NCBI GenBank assembly: GCA_948844705.1
Contig: CAQNVT010000228.1
Coordinates: 1-5,148 of the forward strand
Reading direction: 5' to 3'
DNA length: 5,148 bases
Source of the DNA: an uncultured Dorea sp.
Lineage (GTDB): Bacteria; Bacillota; Clostridia; Lachnospirales; Lachnospiraceae
Shown here: positions 1 through 5,148 of the stretch, piece by piece
Numbering within the stretch: the first letter of the stretch is position 1
How the letters are laid out: each line of letters opens with the position of its first letter
Program-made: the position numbers and the translations under genes
Notes under the pieces: generated by a model
The model's database searches: none
What the model saw: only the letters and a program-made list of their open reading frames with translations
Told to the model about the DNA's origin: nothing

Positions 1-1
1 G

Positions 2-269
2 AGGGAGGCCGTGGCGCTGGAGTATGAGCGCGGGCTGAGCTACGCGGAGGGTGTGGCCGCGGTAAAGAAGGATGGCAAATGTAGGAGGCGTCGAATGCGT
101 CGGTATCGGAGGTGATTTGGACGGTATCGAGGGCGAGCTTGAGATTTCGGACTGTACGAAAACGCAGCTTCTTGAGGAAGCTCTTAAAAAAGAAGGCTTT
201 TCCGGAAACGATATTGAGAAAATCTTTTATAAAAATGTACTCCGTGTCATTCAGGATGCAATGAAATAG
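2..269 (+). pseudogene. 3' end of an M19 (membrane-type) dipeptidase gene, frame apparently broken near position 70
   Basis: From position 72 the frame reads about 65 residues typical of the C-terminus of peptidase family M19, zinc dipeptidases that cleave dipeptides. The key stretch is VGGVECVGIGGDLDGIEG, whose GGDLDG matches the family GSDFDG signature that carries an active-site Asp. It is followed by a helical tail ending GFSGNDIEKIFYKNVLRVI, also typical, and stops at 267-269. Upstream in this frame there are stops (36-38 and 60-62), so ATG 72 is not a natural start for a full-length family member, which has well over 300 residues. The frame from position 2 reads ...LSYAEGVAAVKK up to position 70. 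If one G of the GG at 70-71 is removed, it joins as AVKKMANVGG, which aligns with the helix that precedes this motif in M19 enzymes. I therefore read one gene with a +1 frameshift, either real decay or a sequencing error. The family call is fairly firm; the joined upstream part is weaker. The 5' part lies outside the window. Confidence 0.62.
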
Positions 270-280
270 AGTTACGATTA

Positions 281-309
281 TTGCAAAATTTTTCTCCGTA
301 AAGTATAAT
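281..309 (+). promoter_or_regulatory. SigA-type promoter for tatD
   Basis: TTGCAA (281-286) and a perfect TATAAT (304-309) are separated by 17 bases, the ideal spacing. The predicted transcription start is about 316, giving a leader of roughly 28 bases before the ATG at 344. It sits 11 bases after the dipeptidase stop codon. No hairpin terminator is seen between them, so readthrough from upstream is possible. Confidence 0.72.
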
Positions 310-343
310 TGTGCGGGAGAAGACCCGATTAAGGAGGATATTT

Positions 344-1129
344 ATGATATTTGACACACATGCGCATTATGACGATAAGCAATTCGATTCTGACCGGGAT
401 GAATTATTGCATGAAATGAAGGAATTCGAGGTGGGCACGATTGTAAATGTAGGCGCTTCTCTTGACGGCTGCAGAAAGGCCATAGAGCTTGCGGAGAAAT
501 ATCCTTTTATCTATGCTGCCGCAGGAGTTCACCCGGATGAGGTGGGGGATCTGAATGAGGATACTTTTGAGGAGCTTAGAGGATGGTGCCGCAGGGATAA
601 GGTTGTTGCGGTGGGAGAGATCGGGCTGGATTATTACTGGGATACACAGCCCCGCGATCTGCAGAAGAAATGGTTTATCCGGCAGCTTGAGCTTGCCGGG
701 GAGCTGGGGCTTCCGGTCAACATCCACAGCCGGGATGCGGCGGAGGATACCTTTCAGATCATGAAGGAGTATGGGAAAGGACTTTCCGGGATCATTCACT
801 GCTTTTCGGGCTCTAAGGAGCTGGCTCTTGAATATGTGAAGCTGGGATTTTATATCGGCATCGGCGGTGTGGTGACATTTAAAAACGGAAAAAAGCTTAA
901 GCAGGTAGCCGAAGCGGTTCCTCTTACAAAGATTGTTCTCGAGACGGACTGTCCGTACCTTGCACCGGAGCCGTACCGCGGGAAGCGGAATCACTCGGGA
1001 TATATAAAATATGTGGCGGAGGAAATTGCGCGGATAAAGGGTATCACCTGCGAGGAGGTCATAAGCCGGACGGAGGCTAATGCGAAGGAAGTATACAGAT
1101 TATATCGGTACAACGAACAGAGAGTTTAG
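344..1129 (+). CDS. tatD: TatD family metal-dependent hydrolase (DNase)
   Basis: A 261-residue TatD-family TIM-barrel metallohydrolase, the usual length. Cytoplasmic members are metal-dependent 3'-5' exonucleases/DNases linked to DNA repair and turnover. The expected metal ligands are visible in order: HxH (H6, H8 in FDTHAHYDD), E92 in GEIGLDYYW, H128 in NIHSRDA, H152 in IHCFSGS, and D202 in ETDCPYLAPEPYRGKRN, the last being a hallmark of the family. I chose ATG 344 because AAGGAGG (331-337) lies 6 bases upstream and family proteins begin close to the DTHxH motif. An in-frame GTG at 311 would add 11 unconserved residues and would start upstream of or at the predicted transcript start, so I reject it. 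The gene has its own promoter (281-309) and precedes rsmA, a common Firmicutes arrangement. The exact substrate is not shown by the sequence. Confidence 0.95.
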   Translation: MIFDTHAHYDDKQFDSDRDELLHEMKEFEVGTIVNVGASLDGCRKAIELAEKYPFIYAAAGVHPDEVGDLNEDTFEELRGWCRRDKVVAVGEIGLDYYWDTQPRDLQKKWFIRQLELAGELGLPVNIHSRDAAEDTFQIMKEYGKGLSGIIHCFSGSKELALEYVKLGFYIGIGGVVTFKNGKKLKQVAEAVPLTKIVLETDCPYLAPEPYRGKRNHSGYIKYVAEEIARIKGITCEEVISRTEANAKEVYRLYRYNEQRV

Positions 1130-1149
1130 AAAAGTTCATACATTCTTAA

Positions 1150-1178
1150 TATCATTTTTCCTTATCTTAGTGTATAAT
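1150..1178 (+). promoter_or_regulatory. Probable promoter upstream of rsmA
   Basis: A perfect TATAAT box lies at 1173-1178 in the AT-rich tatD-rsmA gap. The matching -35 is poor: the six bases 17 upstream (1150-1155, TATCAT) resemble TTGACA only slightly. The predicted start is near 1185, at the left edge of the repeat element at 1184-1226, leaving a leader of about 62 bases. An activator or basal weak expression is possible. Transcription from the tatD promoter may also reach rsmA, since no terminator is seen after tatD. Confidence 0.5.
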
Positions 1179-1183
1179 AGGAT

Positions 1184-1226
1184 AACTAAACGTAACTGTG
1201 AAGGTACTGAACAGTTACAACTAAAC
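1184..1226 (+). repeat. Compact nested repeat: 8-bp direct repeats flanking 8-bp inverted repeats
   Basis: The 43 bases divide exactly into AACTAAAC (1184-1191), GTAACTGT (1192-1199), an 11-base core GAAGGTACTGA (1200-1210), ACAGTTAC (1211-1218) and AACTAAAC (1219-1226). The inner 8-mers are perfect reverse complements and the outer 8-mers are perfect direct repeats, with no base between them. This is the geometry of a very small mobile or MITE-like insertion with a target-site duplication. It could equally be an operator or an RNA hairpin at the 5' end of the rsmA transcript. The core also contains GTACTG, a one-base-shorter copy of GTAACTG, so the right arm has two possible partners. Seen directly; function is inference. 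Confidence 0.7.
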
Positions 1227-1246
1227 AAAATTCGGGGAGTAACGAT

Positions 1247-2122
1247 ATGAGTAAGCCGACGCTGGGGAATCCTCGGCAAACGATAGAAGTCTTACAGAAA
1301 TATCAGTTTATATTTCAGAAAAAATTCGGACAGAATTTCTTGATTGACACCCATGTTTTGGACAAGATCATAAGGGCGGCCAGGATTACAGAGGAGGATA
1401 TGGTGCTGGAGATCGGACCGGGAATCGGGACGATGACCCAGTATCTTGCCGGCGCCGCGCGCCGTGTAGTTGCCGTAGAGATCGATAAAAATCTGATCCC
1501 GATTCTTTCTGATACGTTAAATGGATATGATAACGTAAGAATTATTAATGAAGATATTCTGAAGCTTGACCTTGAGGAGCTTGTAATGGAAGAAAATGGC
1601 GGCCGCCCGGTTAAGGTGGTGGCAAATCTTCCTTATTATATTACAACTCCCATCATCATGGGATTGTTTGAAAATCATGTTCCGGTAGAGAGTATTACCG
1701 TTATGGTGCAAAAGGAAGTTGCAGAGCGTATGCAGACAGGGCCGGGCAGCAAGAATTACGGAGCACTGTCGCTCGCGGTACAGTACTATGCCAGTCCTTA
1801 CATAGTGGCAAATGTCCCGCCGAATTGTTTTATGCCGCGTCCCAGAGTGGGCTCTGCGGTCATCCGTCTTACCAGGCACGGGGAGCCGCCGGTTAAGGTG
1901 ACGGATGAAAAGCTTCTGTTCGATATCATAAGAGCCGCTTTTAACCAGAGGCGCAAGACGCTGGTTAACGGCTTAAATAACTCGGACAGGCTTAAGCTTC
2001 CCAGGGAGGCGATCAGTGAAGCAGTTGAACGGCTTGGAAAGGGAGCCGGCGTGCGGGGAGAGGCCCTGACGCTGGCTGAATTTGCGAAGCTGAGCAATGA
2101 TATAGCGGAATATATGAAATAA
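1247..2122 (+). CDS. rsmA: 16S rRNA (adenine1518-N6/adenine1519-N6)-dimethyltransferase RsmA (KsgA)
   Basis: A 291-residue SAM-dependent methyltransferase that dimethylates the two adjacent adenines in the helix 45 loop of 16S rRNA during late 30S assembly; loss of the family member gives kasugamycin resistance in other bacteria. Visible marks in order are FGQNFL (27-32), the N-terminal signature of the KsgA/Dim1 family; motif I EIGPGIGTMT (from 55) for SAM binding; VEID (77-80), with the acidic residue that contacts the SAM ribose; NED (101-103); the catalytic motif IV NLPYY (127-131); and the C-terminal helical domain with FNQRRKTL. Length and architecture are complete. ATG 1247 is supported by GGGGAG (1234-1239), 7 bases upstream, and by the usual short N-terminal lead before FGQNFL. 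A TATAAT box and a nested repeat precede it. rnmV, often located between tatD and rsmA in Firmicutes, is absent here. The citrate synthase gene follows after about 44 bases. Confidence 0.97.
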   Translation: MSKPTLGNPRQTIEVLQKYQFIFQKKFGQNFLIDTHVLDKIIRAARITEEDMVLEIGPGIGTMTQYLAGAARRVVAVEIDKNLIPILSDTLNGYDNVRIINEDILKLDLEELVMEENGGRPVKVVANLPYYITTPIIMGLFENHVPVESITVMVQKEVAERMQTGPGSKNYGALSLAVQYYASPYIVANVPPNCFMPRPRVGSAVIRLTRHGEPPVKVTDEKLLFDIIRAAFNQRRKTLVNGLNNSDRLKLPREAISEAVERLGKGAGVRGEALTLAEFAKLSNDIAEYMK

Positions 2123-2166
2123 ATGTTCCGCACAGGCAACTCGAAGACGTGACACCAGGAGAAAGG

Positions 2167-3546
2167 ATGATAGTTATGCTGAAGAGCGTAGAAAGAGCAT
2201 TGTTTGAGATCACACCGGAGATTCTTGATCTTGCAGAGCTGTGCAACGAGAACAATGCGATCGACAAGGAACTGTATACAAAATATGAGGTAAAACGAGG
2301 CTTGCGCGACCTGAATGGGAAGGGCGTGCTTGCCGGACTTACGAACATATCAGATGTATGCGCAACGAAGGTGGTTGCAGGCAAAGAGGTGCCCTGTGCC
2401 GGAAATCTTTATTACCGCGGATATAATATTAAGGATCTTGTAAAAGGATTTCTTAAGGAAAAACGCTATGGATTTGAGGAGATCACATATCTTCTTTTGT
2501 TCGGGGAGCTTCCGAGCAAGGAAAAGCTTACAGATTTCCACGAGATTCTTGTGGAGAGGCGCACGCTTCCTCCGAATTTTGTAAGAGACGTGATCATGAA
2601 GGCTCCGAGCAGGGATATGATGAACAGTCTGTCGCGCTCGATCCTGAATCTTTATTCCTATGACGAGAAAGCAGATGATACGTCGATTCCAAATGTATTA
2701 AGGCAGTGCCTGAATCTGATCAGCCAGTTTCCGATGCTGATGGTCTACGGATACCATGCCTATAATTACAGAAGAGGAGACGACCTGTTCATCTATGCAC
2801 CGTCGCAGGAGTTGTCTACCGCGGAAAATATATTGATGATGTTAAGAGAGAACCGTAAATATACTAAGCTTGAGGCAAAGATCCTGGATATGGCCCTGGT
2901 GCTTCATATGGATCACGGCGGCGGTAATAATTCGACCTTCACGACTCACGTGGTTACCTCTTCCGGGACGGATACTTATTCCACGATTGCCGCCGCGATG
3001 GCATCCCTTAAGGGGCCGAAGCACGGCGGCGCCAACATCAAGGTTACGCAGATGTTTGAGGATATGAAAAAACAGATAACTGATTGGGAGGACGAGGATG
3101 CGGTAAGGAAGTATCTCTATGATCTGCTGGAGAAAAAGGCATTTGACCAGAAGGGACTTATTTATGGAATGGGCCATGCGATCTATTCCGTATCCGATCC
3201 GAGAGCAGATATCTTCAAGAGATTTGTAAAGCAGCTTGCCAGGGAAAAGGGCTGCGAGAAGGAGTATAACCTGTATGCGATGGTGGAGCATATGGCGCCG
3301 AAGGTTATCGCTGAAAAGAGAAAGATCTATAAAGGCGTAAATGCGAACGTGGACTTCTACAGCGGCCTTGTATACAGCATGTTAGATCTTCCGCCGGCTC
3401 TGTATACGCCGATTTTTGCCGCGGCGCGTATCGTCGGCTGGAGTGCGCACCGCCTGGAGGAGCTTAAGAATGTAGATAAGATCATCCGTCCGGCATATAA
3501 GCCGCTGGCGGAGCACAGGGAATATGTTTTGATGGAGAACCGTTAG
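2167..3546 (+). CDS. gltA: Citrate synthase (citrate/2-methylcitrate synthase family)
   Basis: About 459 residues, a length typical of the clostridial branch. The enzyme condenses acetyl-CoA with oxaloacetate to citrate; in anaerobes this usually feeds a partial TCA branch to 2-oxoglutarate and glutamate. Numbered from ATG 2167, the family motifs are RGYNIKDLVKGF near 84-95, LHMDHGGGNNSTF (H250), GPKHGGAN with catalytic H286, GMGHAIYSVSDPRAD with catalytic H337, NVDFYSG with catalytic D396, and the C-terminal ARIVGWSAHRLEE. All three catalytic residues are present. The start is uncertain: GTG 2149 has no good ribosome site; ATG 2167 has AGGAG (2157-2161) 5 bases upstream; ATG 2176 has AAAGGA 8 bases upstream. 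The conserved part begins later, so function is unaffected. Methylcitrate synthase activity cannot be excluded from sequence, but no propionate genes are adjacent. No promoter is evident in the short gap after rsmA, suggesting cotranscription. The gltA symbol is assigned by role. Confidence 0.93.
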   Translation: MIVMLKSVERALFEITPEILDLAELCNENNAIDKELYTKYEVKRGLRDLNGKGVLAGLTNISDVCATKVVAGKEVPCAGNLYYRGYNIKDLVKGFLKEKRYGFEEITYLLLFGELPSKEKLTDFHEILVERRTLPPNFVRDVIMKAPSRDMMNSLSRSILNLYSYDEKADDTSIPNVLRQCLNLISQFPMLMVYGYHAYNYRRGDDLFIYAPSQELSTAENILMMLRENRKYTKLEAKILDMALVLHMDHGGGNNSTFTTHVVTSSGTDTYSTIAAAMASLKGPKHGGANIKVTQMFEDMKKQITDWEDEDAVRKYLYDLLEKKAFDQKGLIYGMGHAIYSVSDPRADIFKRFVKQLAREKGCEKEYNLYAMVEHMAPKVIAEKRKIYKGVNANVDFYSGLVYSMLDLPPALYTPIFAAARIVGWSAHRLEELKNVDKIIRPAYKPLAEHREYVLMENR

Positions 3547-3570
3547 ATCTGGAGGGAGGCTTTCAGGAAA

Positions 3571-4494
3571 GTGAAACGAGAGTTTTTTTATCCGTCGAGA
3601 GACGGAGTGACAGAGATCCATGCGATCGAATGGGTGCCGGAGGGCGAGGTAAAGGCAGTTCTGCAGATTTGCCACGGTATGACAGAATACATAGGACGCT
3701 ATGAAGAATTTGCTCTGTTTCTTAATGAAAGAGGAATTTATGTGACCGGACATGACCATCTGGGGCACGGACAATCCGTGCAGAGCGAGGAGTATTATGG
3801 GTATTTTCATGAGAAGTACGGGAACCGGTATGTTATAGGGGATATCCATAAGCTCCGGGGGATCACACAGCGGAAATATCCGGACATACCGTATTTCATG
3901 CTGGGGCACAGCATGGGCTCCTTTCTTTTGAGGCAGTATCTTACCCTGTATGGAAAGGGACTTAAAGGTGCGATTATTATGGGGACCGGGCATCACGGGA
4001 TGCTTACGCTTTATGCAGGCCAGCTCCTATGCCGTATCGTTGCGTTATTCAGAGGCTGGAAATACAGAAGTAATTTTATCAATAACCTTAGCTTCGGCGG
4101 GTACAATAAAAGATTTAAAAACGATCCGGAAGGAGCGACCTGGCTTTCCTCCAATGCAGAAAACTGCAGGCGCTATGAGGAGGATCCCTTGTGCACATTT
4201 GTGTTTACCGTAAACGGTTATTATCAGATGTTTGAGGGAATGAAGTCGCTTCAGAAAAGAGGAAGCGCCGGAAAAATTCCGAAAAACCTTCCGATATTTC
4301 TCGTGGCAGGAACGGACGATCCGGTGGGAAATTTCGGAAGGAGTGTTCGGATAGTATACGGAAAATACCGGGCGGCAGGTATACAGGACGTAAAAATGAA
4401 GCTTTATAAAGGGGACCGGCACGAGATTCTTAATGAGACGGACCGGCAGCAGGTTTTTAGAGATCTGTACCGCTGGATGGAAAAGCGAATTTAG
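3571..4494 (+). CDS. Alpha/beta hydrolase, monoacylglycerol lipase/lysophospholipase-like (serine hydrolase Hydrolase_4 type)
   Basis: A 307-residue soluble alpha/beta hydrolase with no visible signal peptide or membrane segment, so probably cytoplasmic. It resembles monoacylglycerol lipases and PldB-type lysophospholipases: an N-terminal FFYPSRDGVTEIHAIEW strand pair, the oxyanion region ICHGMTEYIGRYEEFA (HG at 35-36), GHDHLGHGQS (60-69), and the nucleophile elbow GHSMG with Ser114. A cap-like segment of roughly residues 140-230 follows, then the acid in GTDDPVG (D250) and the catalytic His in KGDRHEILNE (H284). The triad is complete. Start is GTG 3571; GGAGG (3555-3559) lies 11 bases upstream, slightly long, and the next residues match the usual family N-terminus, so this start fits. 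The gene begins 24 bases after the citrate synthase stop and is probably cotranscribed with it. The real ester substrate (monoglyceride, lysolipid or other) cannot be told from sequence. Its stop codon overlaps that of the convergent glyoxalase-like gene. Confidence 0.9.
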   Translation: MKREFFYPSRDGVTEIHAIEWVPEGEVKAVLQICHGMTEYIGRYEEFALFLNERGIYVTGHDHLGHGQSVQSEEYYGYFHEKYGNRYVIGDIHKLRGITQRKYPDIPYFMLGHSMGSFLLRQYLTLYGKGLKGAIIMGTGHHGMLTLYAGQLLCRIVALFRGWKYRSNFINNLSFGGYNKRFKNDPEGATWLSSNAENCRRYEEDPLCTFVFTVNGYYQMFEGMKSLQKRGSAGKIPKNLPIFLVAGTDDPVGNFGRSVRIVYGKYRAAGIQDVKMKLYKGDRHEILNETDRQQVFRDLYRWMEKRI

Positions 4495-4865
4495 TTCTTT
4501 TTCGCAGGCACGATTTCCAGCCAATATCCGTCCGGGTCGGCGATAAAATAAATTCCCATATCAGGATTCTCGTAACAGATACAGTCCATCTCCTTATGTT
4601 TTTTGTATGCACTGTCCATATCGTCCGCCGCGAATGCAAGATGAAACTCACAGTCGCCCAGGTCATATGGACGGTTCATGTCTTTAAGCCAGGTAAGCTC
4701 CAGTTCGAAGTCCGTCTCATCATTTCCCATGTAAACAATAATGAAGCTTCCGTCAGAGGCGGCTTTTCTTCGAAGCTCGTGGAGCCCCAGAGCCTTCTGA
4801 TAAAAATCGATAGATTTGTCAAGATCTGCTACATTGTAATTTTCGTGTATCATTTTGAATGCCAT
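4491..4865 (-). CDS. gloA: VOC family protein, glyoxalase I (lactoylglutathione lyase)-like
   Basis: A 124-residue single-domain pair of beta-alpha-beta-beta-beta units typical of the vicinal oxygen chelate superfamily. It resembles bacterial nickel-type glyoxalase I: NVADLDKSIDFYQKALGL at the N-terminus, FELELTWL in the first half, EFHLAF opening the second half, and IADPDGYWLEIVP at the end. The four expected metal ligands can be placed at H7, E56, H75 and E117. The family converts the hemithioacetal of methylglyoxal and a thiol to an S-lactoyl thioester. Many clostridia lack glutathione, so the thiol cofactor or even the substrate may differ, and gloA is a best-fit symbol only. ATG at 4863-4865 is supported by AGGAGG (4873-4878 on this strand), 7 bases upstream. 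The gene has its own promoter and is convergent with the hydrolase, overlapping it by 4 bases at the stop codons. Confidence 0.9.
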   Translation of the reverse strand: MAFKMIHENYNVADLDKSIDFYQKALGLHELRRKAASDGSFIIVYMGNDETDFELELTWLKDMNRPYDLGDCEFHLAFAADDMDSAYKKHKEMDCICYENPDMGIYFIADPDGYWLEIVPAKKN

Positions 4866-4903
4866 GAAAAAACCTCCTGTGTGATATTAAAATCTTTTAT
4901 ACC

Positions 4904-4933
4904 ATTATAAGCTTAACATAGAAGGAATCGCAA
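4904..4933 (-). promoter_or_regulatory. SigA-type promoter for the glyoxalase-like gene
   Basis: Read on the minus strand, TTGCGA (4933-4928) and a perfect TATAAT (4909-4904) are 18 bases apart. Transcription would begin near 4897, giving a leader of about 32 bases that contains the AGGAGG ribosome binding site. It lies directly downstream, in this direction, of the hairpin terminator at 4946-4977, which would insulate the gene from transcription coming from the right. Confidence 0.65.
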
Positions 4934-4945
4934 TAAGAAAACGGA

Positions 4946-4977
4946 AAAACCCGCCGGTCATATAACCGACGGGTTTT
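4946..4977. terminator. Intrinsic terminator hairpin, probably bidirectional, best on the minus strand
   Basis: The arms AAAACCCGCCGGT (4946-4958) and ACCGACGGGTTTT (4965-4977) form a 13-bp stem around the 6-base loop CATATA. There is one imperfect pair: on the plus strand it is C/A (4954/4969), but in a minus-strand RNA it becomes a tolerated G-U wobble. T-rich tails follow on both sides: minus TTTTTCCGTTTTC, plus TTTTCGCTTTTATA. It most likely ends a minus-strand transcript coming from beyond position 5000. On the plus strand it could stop readthrough from the hydrolase operon across the antisense side of the glyoxalase-like gene. Confidence 0.8.
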
Positions 4978-5018
4978 CGCTTTTATAGTTATTCTAAAGG
5001 AATGAGAGTTAAAGTGCC

Positions 5019-5037
5019 GCACCGGCATTGCCGATGC
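5019..5037 (-). other. Imperfect palindrome able to form a hairpin, better paired in minus-strand RNA
   Basis: The 9-base arms GCACCGGCA and TGCCGATGC meet around a single central T, with an 11-base perfect palindromic core CGGCATTGCCG (5023-5033). The single mismatch (C5022/A5034) becomes a U-G wobble in a minus-strand transcript. The same strand asymmetry occurs in the terminator 42 bases further along. It may be part of a 3' end of a gene to the right, a small RNA, or a protein-binding site. The structure is seen; any role is a guess. Confidence 0.3.
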
Positions 5038-5148
5038 TTTACTTTTATGAGGGGGAGAAAGATACCAAATCGCGCTTTGCAATAGTCCGGGTAGAATATC
5101 ACAACTACAGCTGCGTGCATCTGATTTTTGTGCGTCAGGGGCATGCGC
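5034..5148 (+). CDS. Possible 5' part of an unidentified gene, running off the window
   Basis: From ATG 5034 the frame stays open to the window end (at least 38 residues: MLYFYEGEKDTKSRFAIV, then RVEYHNYSCVHLIFVRQGHA). The mix of charged, aromatic and aliphatic residues looks like genuine protein with alternating beta-strand-like segments, but I do not recognise the family. The frame is open back to the stop at 5010-5012. No ribosome binding site precedes 5034; the preceding bases are GC-rich and form an imperfect palindrome (5019-5037), so the start is doubtful. It could be a decayed remnant or chance coding potential. An opposing minus-strand frame entering from the edge and stopping at 4991-4989, just before the terminator, is a competing but less protein-like reading. 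Confidence 0.28.
   Translation, partial: MLYFYEGEKDTKSRFAIVRVEYHNYSCVHLIFVRQGHA

Noticed and set aside
311..343. GTG at 311 as an 11-residue N-terminal extension of tatD
   Set aside because: The AAGGAGG at 331-337 is placed for ATG 344, the predicted transcript begins near 316, and the extra residues are not typical of TatD proteins.
404..994. Long minus-strand ORF opposite tatD, 196 residues
   Set aside because: It mirrors a clearly conserved gene and shows no motif or ribosome site; open antisense frames are expected from codon bias.
1167..1189. TTAGT...ACTAA inverted repeat straddling the -10 box upstream of rsmA
   Set aside because: Only 5-bp arms in AT-rich sequence; easily due to chance, and part of it belongs to the nested repeat.
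2123..2152. Nine-codon mini-ORF right after the rsmA stop, overlapping the GTG at 2149
   Set aside because: No ribosome binding site and too short; no sign of a leader-peptide composition or an attenuator hairpin.
4596..4910. Plus-strand 104-residue ORF opposite the glyoxalase-like gene
   Set aside because: It is a shadow of a well-supported VOC gene on the other strand, with no family resemblance of its own.
4897..5082. Minus-strand 61-residue ORF crossing the terminator and the glyoxalase promoter
   Set aside because: It would translate through a strong terminator stem and a promoter, has a composition unlike a folded protein, and has no convincing ribosome site.
1..5148. CRISPR array, tRNA, rRNA, full insertion sequence or defence system
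   Set aside because: No regularly spaced repeats, cloverleaf, rRNA-like sequence, transposase or defence-domain signatures were seen on reading both strands.

Overview
The window looks like a low-to-moderate GC Clostridia chromosome, most likely Lachnospiraceae or a close relative. The signs are strong AAGGAGG/AGGAGG ribosome binding sites, near-consensus SigA promoters, the Firmicutes-type tatD-rsmA neighbourhood, and a clostridial citrate synthase of about 455 residues. This assignment rests on remembered family features, not on a search.

Layout. Positions 1-269 hold the 3' end of an M19 dipeptidase gene; its reading frame appears broken near position 70. A good promoter (281-309) then starts tatD (344-1129). 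A 117-base gap carries a TATAAT box and a compact element, 8-bp direct repeats tightly flanking 8-bp inverted repeats (1184-1226), ahead of rsmA (1247-2122). Citrate synthase (about 2167-3546) and a GTG-initiated monoacylglycerol-lipase-like alpha/beta hydrolase (3571-4494) follow on the same strand with short gaps and no visible terminator, so rsmA, citrate synthase and hydrolase probably share transcripts. A glyoxalase I-like gene runs the other way (4865-4491). Its stop codon overlaps the hydrolase stop by 4 bases. It has its own promoter (4904-4933), and a strong hairpin terminator lies just upstream of that promoter (4946-4977). The last 115 bases hold an open frame of unknown identity that runs off the edge.

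Functionally this is mostly housekeeping: a TatD-family nuclease, 16S rRNA dimethylation, entry of carbon into citrate (usually for glutamate synthesis in such anaerobes), a lipid or ester hydrolase, and a methylglyoxal-type VOC enzyme. I found no CRISPR array, tRNA, rRNA, full insertion sequence or recognisable defence system. The most interesting signal is the small repeat element in the rsmA leader. The rnmV gene that commonly sits between tatD and rsmA in Firmicutes is absent.
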